Below the pieces are notes generated by a model. That model did not search any database, was not told the DNA's origin, and worked only from the letters and a program-made list of their open reading frames with translations. The position numbers and the translations under genes were made by a program. A stretch of DNA of 39,817 nucleotides from an uncultured Desulfovibrionaceae bacterium. Its GTDB lineage: Bacteria; Desulfobacterota; Desulfovibrionia; Desulfovibrionales; Desulfovibrionaceae. This document shows, piece by piece, positions 8,716-16,055 of this stretch (within the stretch, counting starts at the first letter, position 1; each line of letters begins with the position of its first letter). Location of the stretch: the NCBI GenBank assembly GCA_944324045.1, contig CALUUT010000090.1:1-39817 (forward strand), given 5' to 3'.

Positions 8716-9639
8716 CTAGTTTTTGGGGAACAGCTCTGTACTGATATACCGGTCCGCGCTGTCGCAGACAATGGTCACAATACGCTTGCCGCGCATTTCC
8801 GAATGACGGGCAAGTTCCACCGCGGCAAACACGTTCGCTCCGGAAGAAATGCCGCAGGAAATGCCTTCCTCGCGCATCAAACGCCTGGCCATGGCCAGGG
8901 CTTCCCGGGTGGGCACGGCGATCACGCCATCGACCACGTCCGGCTCATACACCTTGGGAATAAAACCTGCGCCGATGCCCTGGATTCCGTGCATGCCGGG
9001 TTTGCCGCCGGAAAGCACGGCCGATTCCGACGGCTCAACCGCATATACGCGCATCATGGGATTTAATTCCTTGAGACGGGCCCCTGTTCCAATCACAGTC
9101 CCGCCGGTCCCGACGCCAGCCACAAAGGCATCCACTTTGCCCTCCGCATCGCGCCAGATTTCTTCGGCTGTGGTTTTCCTGTGCGCTTCAGGGTTCGCAG
9201 GGTTGACGAACTGCCCGACCAGCACGGCCCCCGGCGTTTCAGCCACAATGCGCTCAGCTTGCGCCACAGCGCCGGCCATCCCCTCTGACGCGGGCGTAAG
9301 CGCCAAGGTAGCGCCCATGCCGGAAAGCATGGCCCGGCGTTCCAGACTCATGCTTTCCGGCATGGTGAGCACCAGTTTCCAACCGCGCACAGCGCAGACA
9401 AAAGCAAGACCGATGCCGGTATTGCCGCTTGTCGGTTCCACCAGGATGGTATCCTTGCCGATGAGGCCCCGGGCCTCCGCATCCGCAAGCATAAACAACG
9501 CAGCCCTATCCTTCACCGAGCCGGAAGGATTTCGGGACTCAAGCTTGACTACAACTTCCGCCTGCGCGCCCTCTGTGACCCGATTCAGGCGTACAAGAGG
9601 CGTATTGCCCACCAGGGCAAGCATGTTTTCTGCTATCAT
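8716..9639 (-). CDS. cysK: Cysteine synthase (O-acetylserine sulfhydrylase)
   Basis: This PLP enzyme combines O-acetylserine with sulfide to give cysteine. It has 307 residues, the normal length. The PLP lysine is in NPSGSVKDRA (K43), the substrate loop is PTSGNTG around residue 70, and the phosphate-binding loop is GTGGT. The C-terminal GISSGANVFAA is also typical. There are two possible ATG codons, at 9645 and 9639. I prefer 9639 because an AAGAAG sits seven bases before it and only two bases before the other. The gene lies between nifS and the serine acetyltransferase, so cysteine production and the desulfurase that consumes cysteine share a transcription unit. Confidence 0.94.
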   Translation of the reverse strand: MIAENMLALVGNTPLVRLNRVTEGAQAEVVVKLESRNPSGSVKDRAALFMLADAEARGLIGKDTILVEPTSGNTGIGLAFVCAVRGWKLVLTMPESMSLERRAMLSGMGATLALTPASEGMAGAVAQAERIVAETPGAVLVGQFVNPANPEAHRKTTAEEIWRDAEGKVDAFVAGVGTGGTVIGTGARLKELNPMMRVYAVEPSESAVLSGGKPGMHGIQGIGAGFIPKVYEPDVVDGVIAVPTREALAMARRLMREEGISCGISSGANVFAAVELARHSEMRGKRIVTIVCDSADRYISTELFPKN

Positions 9640-9793
9640 GACCATACTTCTTTATTTTACGTTTCAAGCCATTGTGCTCTCCATCTTTTGACTGCCTTCC
9701 AGCCGGCGAATGGATCGCGGGTGGCCCATCCATGAGGGACAACAGTATAAACAGGGACATCATGACTTGCCTGACCAGGCTCAAAACCCGGAA

Positions 9794-9813
9794 GGGGAGG
9801 CCAAACCTCCCCC
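9794..9813 (-). terminator. Weak hairpin between nifS and cysK
   Basis: On the minus strand GGGGAGG pairs with CCTCCCC around a six-base loop in the 226-base gap after nifS. Only TTCCGGGTTTTG follows, so termination would be partial at best. It could reduce read-through from nifUS into cysK or protect mRNA ends. Confidence 0.35.
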
Positions 9814-9865
9814 CAAAACAGATAGTAGTGCGCCCCAAATCCATTTTTTCAGGGCGAAACAGATA

Positions 9866-11095
9866 TCACTGCCCGCAAATACGGGCGTTGCCGCACCCTT
9901 CGCAGGCATCTTTGCCGGCCTGTTCCATTTGCCTTGCATGCGCGGCAAAAGGCGATATTTCGCGCAGTCGGGCGATAATCGACGGCATCACACGCAATAC
10001 CGCGTCAATCTGCCCGTCTGTGGTGTACCGCGAAAGCGAAAACCGAATGGAGCCGTGCGCAAAGGTGAAGGGCACGCCCATGGCCCGCAGGACATGAGAA
10101 GGCTCAAGGCTGCCTGATGTGCAGGCCGAGCCGGAACTGGCGCAGATGCCATGCTCGTCAAGAAGCAGGAGAATGGCTTCGCCTTCAACATATTTAAAGG
10201 CGATTGAAGAGGTATTGGGCAAACGGTTTTCCGTATCGCCGTTGACGATGCAGTCGGATATGCGTTCAAGAAGTCCGTTTTCCAAACGGTCGCGCAAAAC
10301 GCGCACCCGCGTGCGCTCCTCGTTCATGTATTTTCCGGCAAGCTCGCAAGCTTTGCCAAGCCCCACAATATAGGGCGAATTTTCCGTGCCCGCGCGTCGG
10401 CCGCGTTCCTGATGTCCGCCTTTGAGCAAAGGCCGCACCGGGGTGCCCTTGCGCGCGTACAAAACCCCCACGCCTTTGGGGGCGTTCAACTTGTGCCCCG
10501 ACAAGGCCAAATAATTAACCGGCATGTCGGCCAAAGAAAACGGCGTCTTGCCCACAGCCTGCACCGCATCTGTATGGAACAAAACGCCCCGTTCCGCGGC
10601 AATGGCCGCTATTTCCGGAATAGGATACATATTTCCGGTCTCATTATTGGCATACATGACGCTCACAAGCGCTGTGTCCTTGCGGATTGCGGCGCGCAAC
10701 TCGTCAAGATCCAAGCGGCCTTTGGCGTCCACGCCAAGATAGGTCGCTTTATACCCGCGCTTCTCCAGATACTGAACCGTATTCAGCACTGCCGGATGCT
10801 CCACACGGGTGGTGACAATATGCTTTTTATCAGGCTGAGCCAAAAGCGCGGACTGAATCGCGGTATTGTCGCTTTCCGTACCGCAGGAAGTAAAAATGAT
10901 CTCCTCAGGGTGGGCTCCAAGCAAAGCCGCGACCTGCTCACGCGCGGCCGCGATATATTTTCCAACCTGGCCGCCGAAACTGTGCATGCTTGAGGCATTG
11001 CCGTACATGTCTCCAAAAAAGGGAAGCATCGCTTCAACCACTTCCGGGGCAACCATGGTCGTTGCATTGTTGTCCAAGTAAATCACATCGCTCAT
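9866..11095 (-). CDS. nifS: Cysteine desulfurase, NifS type
   Basis: This PLP enzyme removes sulfur from cysteine as a persulfide and passes it to the NifU scaffold. The 409-residue protein shows the N-terminal YLDNNATT motif, the PLP lysine in SGHKLNAPKG (K202) and the persulfide cysteine in SSGSACTSGSLEPSHVL (C325). The start at 11095 overlaps the nifU stop by four bases (ATGA), so the two are translationally coupled. In bacteria lacking ISC genes, NIF-type systems serve general iron-sulfur assembly; nothing else here points to nitrogen fixation. The end carries an extra Cys-rich tail (ACEGCGNARICGQ) outside the catalytic core. Confidence 0.95.
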   Translation of the reverse strand: MSDVIYLDNNATTMVAPEVVEAMLPFFGDMYGNASSMHSFGGQVGKYIAAAREQVAALLGAHPEEIIFTSCGTESDNTAIQSALLAQPDKKHIVTTRVEHPAVLNTVQYLEKRGYKATYLGVDAKGRLDLDELRAAIRKDTALVSVMYANNETGNMYPIPEIAAIAAERGVLFHTDAVQAVGKTPFSLADMPVNYLALSGHKLNAPKGVGVLYARKGTPVRPLLKGGHQERGRRAGTENSPYIVGLGKACELAGKYMNEERTRVRVLRDRLENGLLERISDCIVNGDTENRLPNTSSIAFKYVEGEAILLLLDEHGICASSGSACTSGSLEPSHVLRAMGVPFTFAHGSIRFSLSRYTTDGQIDAVLRVMPSIIARLREISPFAAHARQMEQAGKDACEGCGNARICGQ

Positions 11096-11949
11096 GCCCC
11101 CACCTCTTCAACCACAATATCCTGGTCCACATGGTCGCGCAAAGTCTGCTCGACCAAATTTTTAACGGTCACCTGACTTGACGGGCATGAAGTACAACGC
11201 CCACGCAAGGCCACCCGCACAGAAAGCCCGTCCACGTCCACAAGTTCGATATCGCCCCCATCCTGCTCCAGTCTGGGGCGGATTTCCTCATCAATGGTTT
11301 TCATGATGAGCTGCATACGCTGAATATTGGTCATTTTCTTTTTTGAAACCGGTTTTAGCTCCACAAGCTTTCCATCTGTTCCCGCGCCGTTTTCTTCTTC
11401 AAGAATGCGCCGGATTTCCGGAATGCACATGCCGCACGCCCCGCCGGCCTTGGTGTAATGTGTTACTTCCTCTACCGTGGCGAGTCTGTTTTCCCGAATG
11501 GCCCGCCGGATAGTCTCCTCTGTAACCCCAAAACACCGGCATATGATTTTTCCGCCGTGTTGCCCATCTCCTACAGATTTTCCCCGATACTGATTAATAG
11601 CCGCGGCAAGCGCCTCTTCTCCCATCACGGAACAATGCATTTTTTCCTTGGGCAATCCGCCCAGATATTCGGCAATATCTTTGTTCGTGACTTTAAGCGC
11701 TTCATCAAGCGTTTTTCCAATGATCAGTTCAGTCAACGCGGAACTTGAAGCAATGGCGCTTGCGCACCCAAACGTTTGAAACTTTGCGTCCGTAATGCGG
11801 TCGCTTTCTCTGTCAATTTTCAAATAAAGCTTCAATGCGTCTCCACAAGCAAGACTTCCCACCTCGCCCACAGCGTCCGCATCCTCTATCGCTCCCACAT
11901 TGCGCGGGTTCAAGAAATGCTCGCGCACTTTCGCCGTATAATCCCACAT
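11092..11949 (-). CDS. nifU: Iron-sulfur cluster scaffold, three-domain NifU
   Basis: This is the scaffold on which NifS-derived sulfur and iron are built into clusters. The 285-residue protein has all three domains of full-length NifU. The IscU-like N-terminus has cysteines 35, 62 and 106. The central BFD-like [2Fe-2S] domain has C137, C139, C172 and C175 (CRC and CGMC). The C-terminal Nfu domain has CTSC (C252, C255). The start at 11949 (MWDYTAKVREHFLNPRN) has GGAGG seven bases upstream and matches the family; the frame extends 11 codons further to 11982 without similarity. It is the first gene of the operon, preceded by a long leader. Confidence 0.95.
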   Translation of the reverse strand: MWDYTAKVREHFLNPRNVGAIEDADAVGEVGSLACGDALKLYLKIDRESDRITDAKFQTFGCASAIASSSALTELIIGKTLDEALKVTNKDIAEYLGGLPKEKMHCSVMGEEALAAAINQYRGKSVGDGQHGGKIICRCFGVTEETIRRAIRENRLATVEEVTHYTKAGGACGMCIPEIRRILEEENGAGTDGKLVELKPVSKKKMTNIQRMQLIMKTIDEEIRPRLEQDGGDIELVDVDGLSVRVALRGRCTSCPSSQVTVKNLVEQTLRDHVDQDIVVEEVGA

Positions 11950-12020
11950 GGCGCCCTCCGTACTCGTTAAAGCCATGTTCATGGTTCATGTCGACTGCCT
12001 TTTACGCCTCAGACAAGGAA

Positions 12021-12080
12021 GAGAATTTTTGCCGGGGGGGAAGAAAGGGAACGCTTCCCGCTCTTCCCCCCCGGATTCTC
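12021..12080 (-). repeat. Long G/C-rich hairpin in the nifU leader
   Basis: A 13-base arm CCGGGGGGGAAGA pairs perfectly with TCTTCCCCCCCGG, and an inner GGGAA/TTCCC stem closes on CGC. Outside it GAGAAT and ATTCTC extend the stem past a small bulge. No T run follows on either strand, so it is not a normal terminator. It lies about 70 bases ahead of nifU inside the predicted leader. It could be a regulatory RNA structure, a protein site, or one copy of a dispersed repeat. Confidence 0.7.
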
Positions 12081-12343
12081 CATGCCGGCGGGCTTCCTCA
12101 AGGAAAACCGCCGGACTTTTTCCATACGCGCGACGCGCGCAATGAGTTTTTTGCGTCGTCGCGCCAGGACTCGCAATTTCCGTGCCCACGCGCCGAAGCG
12201 TCGTCACCAGCGCATCCAAGCTCAAGGCAAGACGCGATCCCTTGTACCCGCCGCGAGCCCGGTTCGGATTCCAACACAGCGGGCATGTTGATTTTTTCCA
12301 CGCGTGATGCGCTGAAACAAATCCCTGTCGATCCCGCCCATAC

Positions 12344-12372
12344 AGGCTACGAGCCCTTGGCCATCCTGTCAA
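12344..12372 (-). promoter_or_regulatory. Likely promoter of the nifU operon
   Basis: On the minus strand a perfect TTGACA is followed after 17 bases by TAGCCT, a weak -10. It is the only good match in the 490 bases ahead of nifU and gives a leader of about 390 bases. A weak -10 suggests an activated or tightly regulated promoter. It is back to back with the SRP RNA promoter. Confidence 0.5.
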
Positions 12373-12441
12373 TGCCGGGAAGCTTCCGAACCGCAAAATC
12401 AATCACTTATGCTGGGAAAAAACAAATTCTACAGAGGATTG

Positions 12442-12471
12442 TTGACAAACCGGGCTACCGCCTGATATCTT
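12442..12471 (+). promoter_or_regulatory. Promoter of the SRP RNA gene
   Basis: A perfect TTGACA and a TATCTT -10 box are 18 bases apart. The -10 box ends 17 bases before the first paired base of the SRP RNA. Confidence 0.7.
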
Positions 12472-12488
12472 TACCTTTCAGTTTTACC

Positions 12489-12573
12489 GGAAGCCGGACG
12501 GCGGCGTCACCTGCCAACCCCGTCAGGTCCGAAAGGAAGCAGCGGTAACAGACTGCGTCGGGTGTCCGGCTCC
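12489..12573 (+). ncRNA. ffs: Signal recognition particle RNA (4.5S type)
   Basis: The RNA forms a single long hairpin, with GGAAGCCGGAC pairing with GTCCGGCTCC at its base. It contains the nearly invariant Ffh-binding element GTCAGGTCCGAAAGGAAGCA, including the GGAA-type tetraloop and the asymmetric bulge. Length is about 85 bases, the short bacterial form without an Alu domain. It acts with Ffh and FtsY in co-translational targeting of membrane proteins. Exact ends are estimated from pairing. Confidence 0.93.
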
Positions 12574-12574
12574 C

Positions 12575-12609
12575 AAAAACCCTGAGGTCAGATGACTTCA
12601 GGGTTTTTT
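12575..12609 (+). terminator. Rho-independent terminator of ffs
   Basis: The hairpin CCCTGA-GTCA/TGAC-TCAGGG is flanked by an A run before and TTTTTT after it, directly behind the SRP RNA. Confidence 0.9.
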
Positions 12610-12792
12610 CCTTTTCCCGCCTCAAATAAGAACCTTTTACGCAGGGCCTGTGGAGTTGCGGCCGGCGTTGTCGCGCGGAAGTCGACTCTTTTCTCACAAA
12701 AGAAGCCGACTTACCTCAAAAACAGCAACCTTCCCCGCGCATATTATAAGTCCTTTCAGTGCATGGTCAACCCGCGTTCCCCGTGTCTCCTC

Positions 12793-12841
12793 CAAAAAAC
12801 GCGTGTCGGAATCCTCTTTGATTGTAGAGGATCCCGACACG
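12793..12841 (-). terminator. Terminator of the ubiD-transporter operon
   Basis: On the minus strand CGTGTCGG pairs with CCGACACG and the inner ATCCTCT pairs with AGAGGAT around an eight-base loop. CGTTTTTT follows. It lies about 40 bases past the transporter stop codon and closes the operon. Confidence 0.9.
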
Positions 12842-12878
12842 TTCAAAAATCACCCAAAAAATCTAATAAAATCTGCAA

Positions 12879-14254
12879 TTACAGAAAACCAAACAACTTC
12901 CATAAGGGAATTTCAACCAGTAGAACCAAAATAAAAGGAATGACGCTCAGCGGCAGCCCCAGGCGCAAAATGTCCTTGTCGGTAAATCCGCCCTGTTTCT
13001 CGCCCACACCCACCAGGATATTCATATGATGGAAGGGTAAAAGATACTGACTGTACACCACAGTAAAGCAGAAAAGCGCGGGAATGAGTGGATTCAGCCC
13101 GGCCTTGACGCCAAACGCCACAAACGCGGGTATCGTGACGCTCAACACTGCCATAACGCTGCCTATGCACATGTGCAGAATAATGCCCACAACCGCGATA
13201 ATGGCTCCGAACAGGAAAATATTGTCAGGCGCGACAGAAGGCAGAAAAGAATTTGCTAGCCACATGTTCATTCCCGAAATATCGCCAACCTTTCCGATAC
13301 TCAAGGCTGCGAGCACAAACAGTAAAATCCCGAGGGGCACATCATTCCACGAAGCAGGCCCCACAGCACCGCCGACAAAGGGAAGGGCCATGAAAATCGC
13401 TGTGCCGATGCTTACCCATCCGGGATGAATCCCGTGCAGCGATTCCGTCATCCAGCCGACAACTGTAACTACGCACCAGAAAAGCGTGCGCCACTCAACA
13501 GGCTTAACCGGACCCATTTCAGTCAGCGTTGCGAGCATGCGCTCCTTGTTGGGTTGAAAATTGCCTCTGGGTTTATAAATTTTAAGATGCACAAAAATGG
13601 TTATCAGCGTGGCCACGATGCCGGGAATGCTCATATACTGCACCCAACCGACCCAACCCAGGCTCTGGCCGGACATACCAATAGCCATCATGCTCAAAAC
13701 GCTGTCGCCGGTAAGCAGAATCAACGAAACCGGAACAGAGCCGGCAAACACGGCAACCCCCAAATTCACGATATCAGGCGTAGGCATTTTGGCGTCCTTG
13801 GCAAGGATGACCAGAACCGACATGATAAGAAAACTGCGCGCAAACGACAGGGGAATGAAAATACTAAGCAAAAAGCCCAAAACATATGCTCCGATAATCA
13901 AGCTTGTATAGGAGCGGATATATCTTGTTGCATAAATATATGCCAGACGCTTGCCCAACCCGCTGCGGTTCACGGCAGAGGCCATGATATAGCTGCCGAT
14001 AATCAAATACATCATGGGTGTGGTCCACATGCCAAGGACCACTGCCGGCGGCGCGACTTTAAAAACAATATACCCAAGAAGCAAAAGAAGTGATGTATAG
14101 CCCGGATGCATGACCCCCCCGGTCCACCAGAACACGGCAAGAAGGCTCATGCCCATACAACGTCTTCCTTCCGGGGACAACCCCGGAATGTCCACAATGA
14201 ACAAAACGGCGGCGCAGACAATGCCAAGGATCAAAGTTATGAGTTTTTTTTCAT
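12879..14254 (-). CDS. DASS (SLC13-like) anion/carboxylate transporter, apparent frameshift at the start
   Basis: This is a polytopic inner-membrane protein of the divalent anion:Na+ symporter type, about 458 residues with 11-13 hydrophobic segments. It has a central PNKERMLATLTEMGPVKPVEWRTLFW cytoplasmic loop and LTGDSVLSMM- and LLPFHHMNILVG-type loops. These carriers import di- and tricarboxylates, sulfate or related anions. The downstream position after ubiD suggests uptake of the acid that UbiD decarboxylates. The natural start appears to be the ATG at 14252-14254, with AAGGGG seven bases upstream and reading MKKKLITL. The A8 tract after it is one base short, so that ATG runs into a stop after five codons. 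The main frame itself stays open upstream to an ATG at 14321, so a longer protein is possible. Confidence 0.8.
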
Positions 14255-14431
14255 AGGAAAACCCCTTTTCAAAAAATATCCCTTGGCGCGCGGCCCGGCC
14301 TTCAACACAGACCGCGCGCATTTCAAGACGTCCAAGGTTTGCGCGCTTTCATGACCCTGACGGGACTATCCCGCTCAAACGCACAAAACCTGCTCGCCGC
14401 TTACGGCGCTTTCCGGCATGAAACGGCAGAG

Positions 14432-15793
14432 TTAGGGCTTTGGGGTTTTCGCCAACACATACTTGTTTAAATTCACGTCGCGGAATGCCACCCGTCTGAA
14501 TCGTTCGGTTACGGGTACAGGACAGGTGCAATCAAAACCAATTTTGTTGACAAGACCGTTTTTGACCATAGGATTCAATTCATGCCCATATGAGCCGCGC
14601 ACAATCACCAAATCTTTTTCCGGGTCAAAGCGCGTGGAAAGAGCCCACTGGACCTCATCCTGACTGAAGATATCCACATCTGAATTCACCACAGTCACCA
14701 CCTGCAAAGGCGGAAACGCGGCAAACGTGGCCATGATAGCCTGCTTGGCAAAACCGGGCGCCTTGGGATCCATCTGCACCACAGCGGTGTATATGCCGCT
14801 AGGCATATACACATTTGAAATGCCCGACATCTGCTTGGAAATAGTGTCATAAATTGAAGCTTCCCCAGTCAGACCAACGCAGTTATAAACTTCCATTCCC
14901 GGCAACAGGCTGTGAATAATGGGATTTTCACGTCGGGTAATGGCCTTGATGTTCACCACCCAGCGTTCGTCCTGCTCGCCGTAGTAGCCGGCGACCTCGC
15001 CAAAGGGACCTTCAGGCTCGCGCGTATAGGGCAGAATTTCGCCTTCAATGATATACTGCGCGTCCGCAATCCCCTCAGGAGCAACCGTTAAGCTTTTGCT
15101 CAGGCGCACAGGTTCCCCCAGAATAACAGAAGCTATGCCCAATTCATCCGCATCCAAGGGAGCAGCGCCGCTGGGGCTAATGGCAGCCATGACAACCGCG
15201 GGCGAAACGCCGTTGTTGATGGTGATTTCAAGAGGCTTGCCCCGGCTTTCCGCACGCTCATAGTAATCGCGCAGGTGACGTCCCTTATCCATGAGCATAG
15301 TCAAACGATTGGGACCAGTGACCATAAAGCGGTGAATCGAAGCGTTGCGTACGCCGGTATCCGGATCCTTAGCGATAACCACGCTGTTGGATAAATAATG
15401 GCCGCCATCTTCCAGCGCCAAAATGGGGGTGGGCAAGGCGGTCACATCCACAGGATCAAGGCGCACTTCCTGGGCTGGTGCGTTTTCCGCAATAACCGGT
15501 TCAACTTCCGCGCTCCCGGCCTTAGCCCTCCACTCCGCAAAGGCCTGGCCAATGTAAAAAGGAAGATCCCGTGCGCTCTTGCCGAATATCTTGCCCAAAT
15601 TATCTCGCGACCACATAAGCCCAATCAGCACAGGAAAATCAAATCCCTTGGGTTTTTCAAAAAGCAGCACCTCCCGGCCTTCCATTTTCTTTGCAATGCC
15701 GGCCAGCTCATATTTCATATCCACTTCACTTTTTACCCTGACCAAGCGTCCATCCTGTTCCAAAATTTCCACACAAGCCTGTAAATCGCGCAT
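14432..15793 (-). CDS. UbiD-family prenylated-FMN decarboxylase
   Basis: UbiD enzymes use prenylated FMN to decarboxylate aromatic or alpha,beta-unsaturated acids reversibly. The 453-residue protein matches the family in length. It has the N-terminal MRDLQACVEILEQDGRL, an NASIHRFMV segment near 150-158 with the conserved Arg (R155), and the acidic region IIEGEILPYTREPEGPFGEVAGYYG (E250 and E261), as expected for the cofactor and proton-relay site. The start at 15793 has AAGGAG seven bases upstream. The longer frame upstream encodes a hydrophobic stretch that is really the promoter region. The UbiX prenyltransferase that makes the cofactor is not in the window. The substrate is unknown; the gene symbol ubiD is withheld because many members do not act in ubiquinone synthesis. 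Confidence 0.93.
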   Translation of the reverse strand: MRDLQACVEILEQDGRLVRVKSEVDMKYELAGIAKKMEGREVLLFEKPKGFDFPVLIGLMWSRDNLGKIFGKSARDLPFYIGQAFAEWRAKAGSAEVEPVIAENAPAQEVRLDPVDVTALPTPILALEDGGHYLSNSVVIAKDPDTGVRNASIHRFMVTGPNRLTMLMDKGRHLRDYYERAESRGKPLEITINNGVSPAVVMAAISPSGAAPLDADELGIASVILGEPVRLSKSLTVAPEGIADAQYIIEGEILPYTREPEGPFGEVAGYYGEQDERWVVNIKAITRRENPIIHSLLPGMEVYNCVGLTGEASIYDTISKQMSGISNVYMPSGIYTAVVQMDPKAPGFAKQAIMATFAAFPPLQVVTVVNSDVDIFSQDEVQWALSTRFDPEKDLVIVRGSYGHELNPMVKNGLVNKIGFDCTCPVPVTERFRRVAFRDVNLNKYVLAKTPKP

Positions 15794-15851
15794 GTTTTTC
15801 TCCTTATATTTTTTGGATGTTACAATGAATGGCGATAATGCACCTGTACAT

Positions 15852-15868
15852 AGCAAAAGCTCTGCCAA
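15852..15868 (-). promoter_or_regulatory. Sigma-54 (-24/-12) promoter of the ubiD-transporter operon
   Basis: On the minus strand TTGGCAGAGCTTTTGCT matches the RpoN consensus, with GG and GC exactly 12 bases apart and the flanking TTGGCA and TTGCT intact. The predicted start of transcription is near 15841, about 48 bases ahead of the ubiD ATG. A divergent gene for a sigma-54 activator lies next to it, which strengthens the call. Confidence 0.85.
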
Positions 15869-15930
15869 ACCAGCGGCAAAAAAGCAGTGAACCAAAAAAA
15901 TATAACCTATTGATATTTTTATATAAAAAA

Positions 15931-15954
15931 GACGGGCCTCCAAATGAGCCCGTC
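15931..15954. terminator. Terminator-like hairpin between the divergent genes
   Basis: GACGGGC pairs with GCCCGTC around a ten-base loop. On the minus strand TTTTTTAT follows directly; on the plus strand a T-rich stretch (ATTTTCTTATTTTT) comes after a short gap. It is upstream of the sigma-54 promoter, so it may insulate ubiD from leftward transcripts starting near the regulator gene. Confidence 0.6.
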
Positions 15955-15961
15955 ACGATTT

Positions 15962-16034
15962 TCTTATTTTTAAGACAAAACCCTGCAATTTATCTTGATT
16001 TTTAGATTTTTTTTACAATATCTCATTAACGAGA
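15962..16034. promoter_or_regulatory. Candidate upstream activator sites
   Basis: Two imperfect 14-base palindromes, TCTTATTTTTAAGA (15962-15975) and TCTCATTAACGAGA (16021-16034), lie about 127 and 186 bases upstream of the predicted sigma-54 start. That is a normal range for enhancer sites. They share TCTnATT and a terminal AGA. The second is 21 bases ahead of the regulator ATG, so it could also serve autoregulation. No binding evidence exists; the pattern is short and in AT-rich DNA. Confidence 0.35.
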
Positions 16035-16055
16035 CATTTAACAGGGGAGTATCCC

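Noticed and set aside
12098-12301. Minus-strand frame of 67 residues (GTG start) in the nifU leader
   Set aside because: No ribosome site, no recognised motif and several overlapping open frames in GC-rich DNA; kept only as a possibility in the leader finding.
12301-12343. Resemblance of the nifU leader to the start of tmRNA (GGGATCGACAGGGATTTG)
   Set aside because: The match is short. The leader lacks the tRNA-like 3' end with a T arm and CCA and has no recognisable tag reading frame. It is probably chance.
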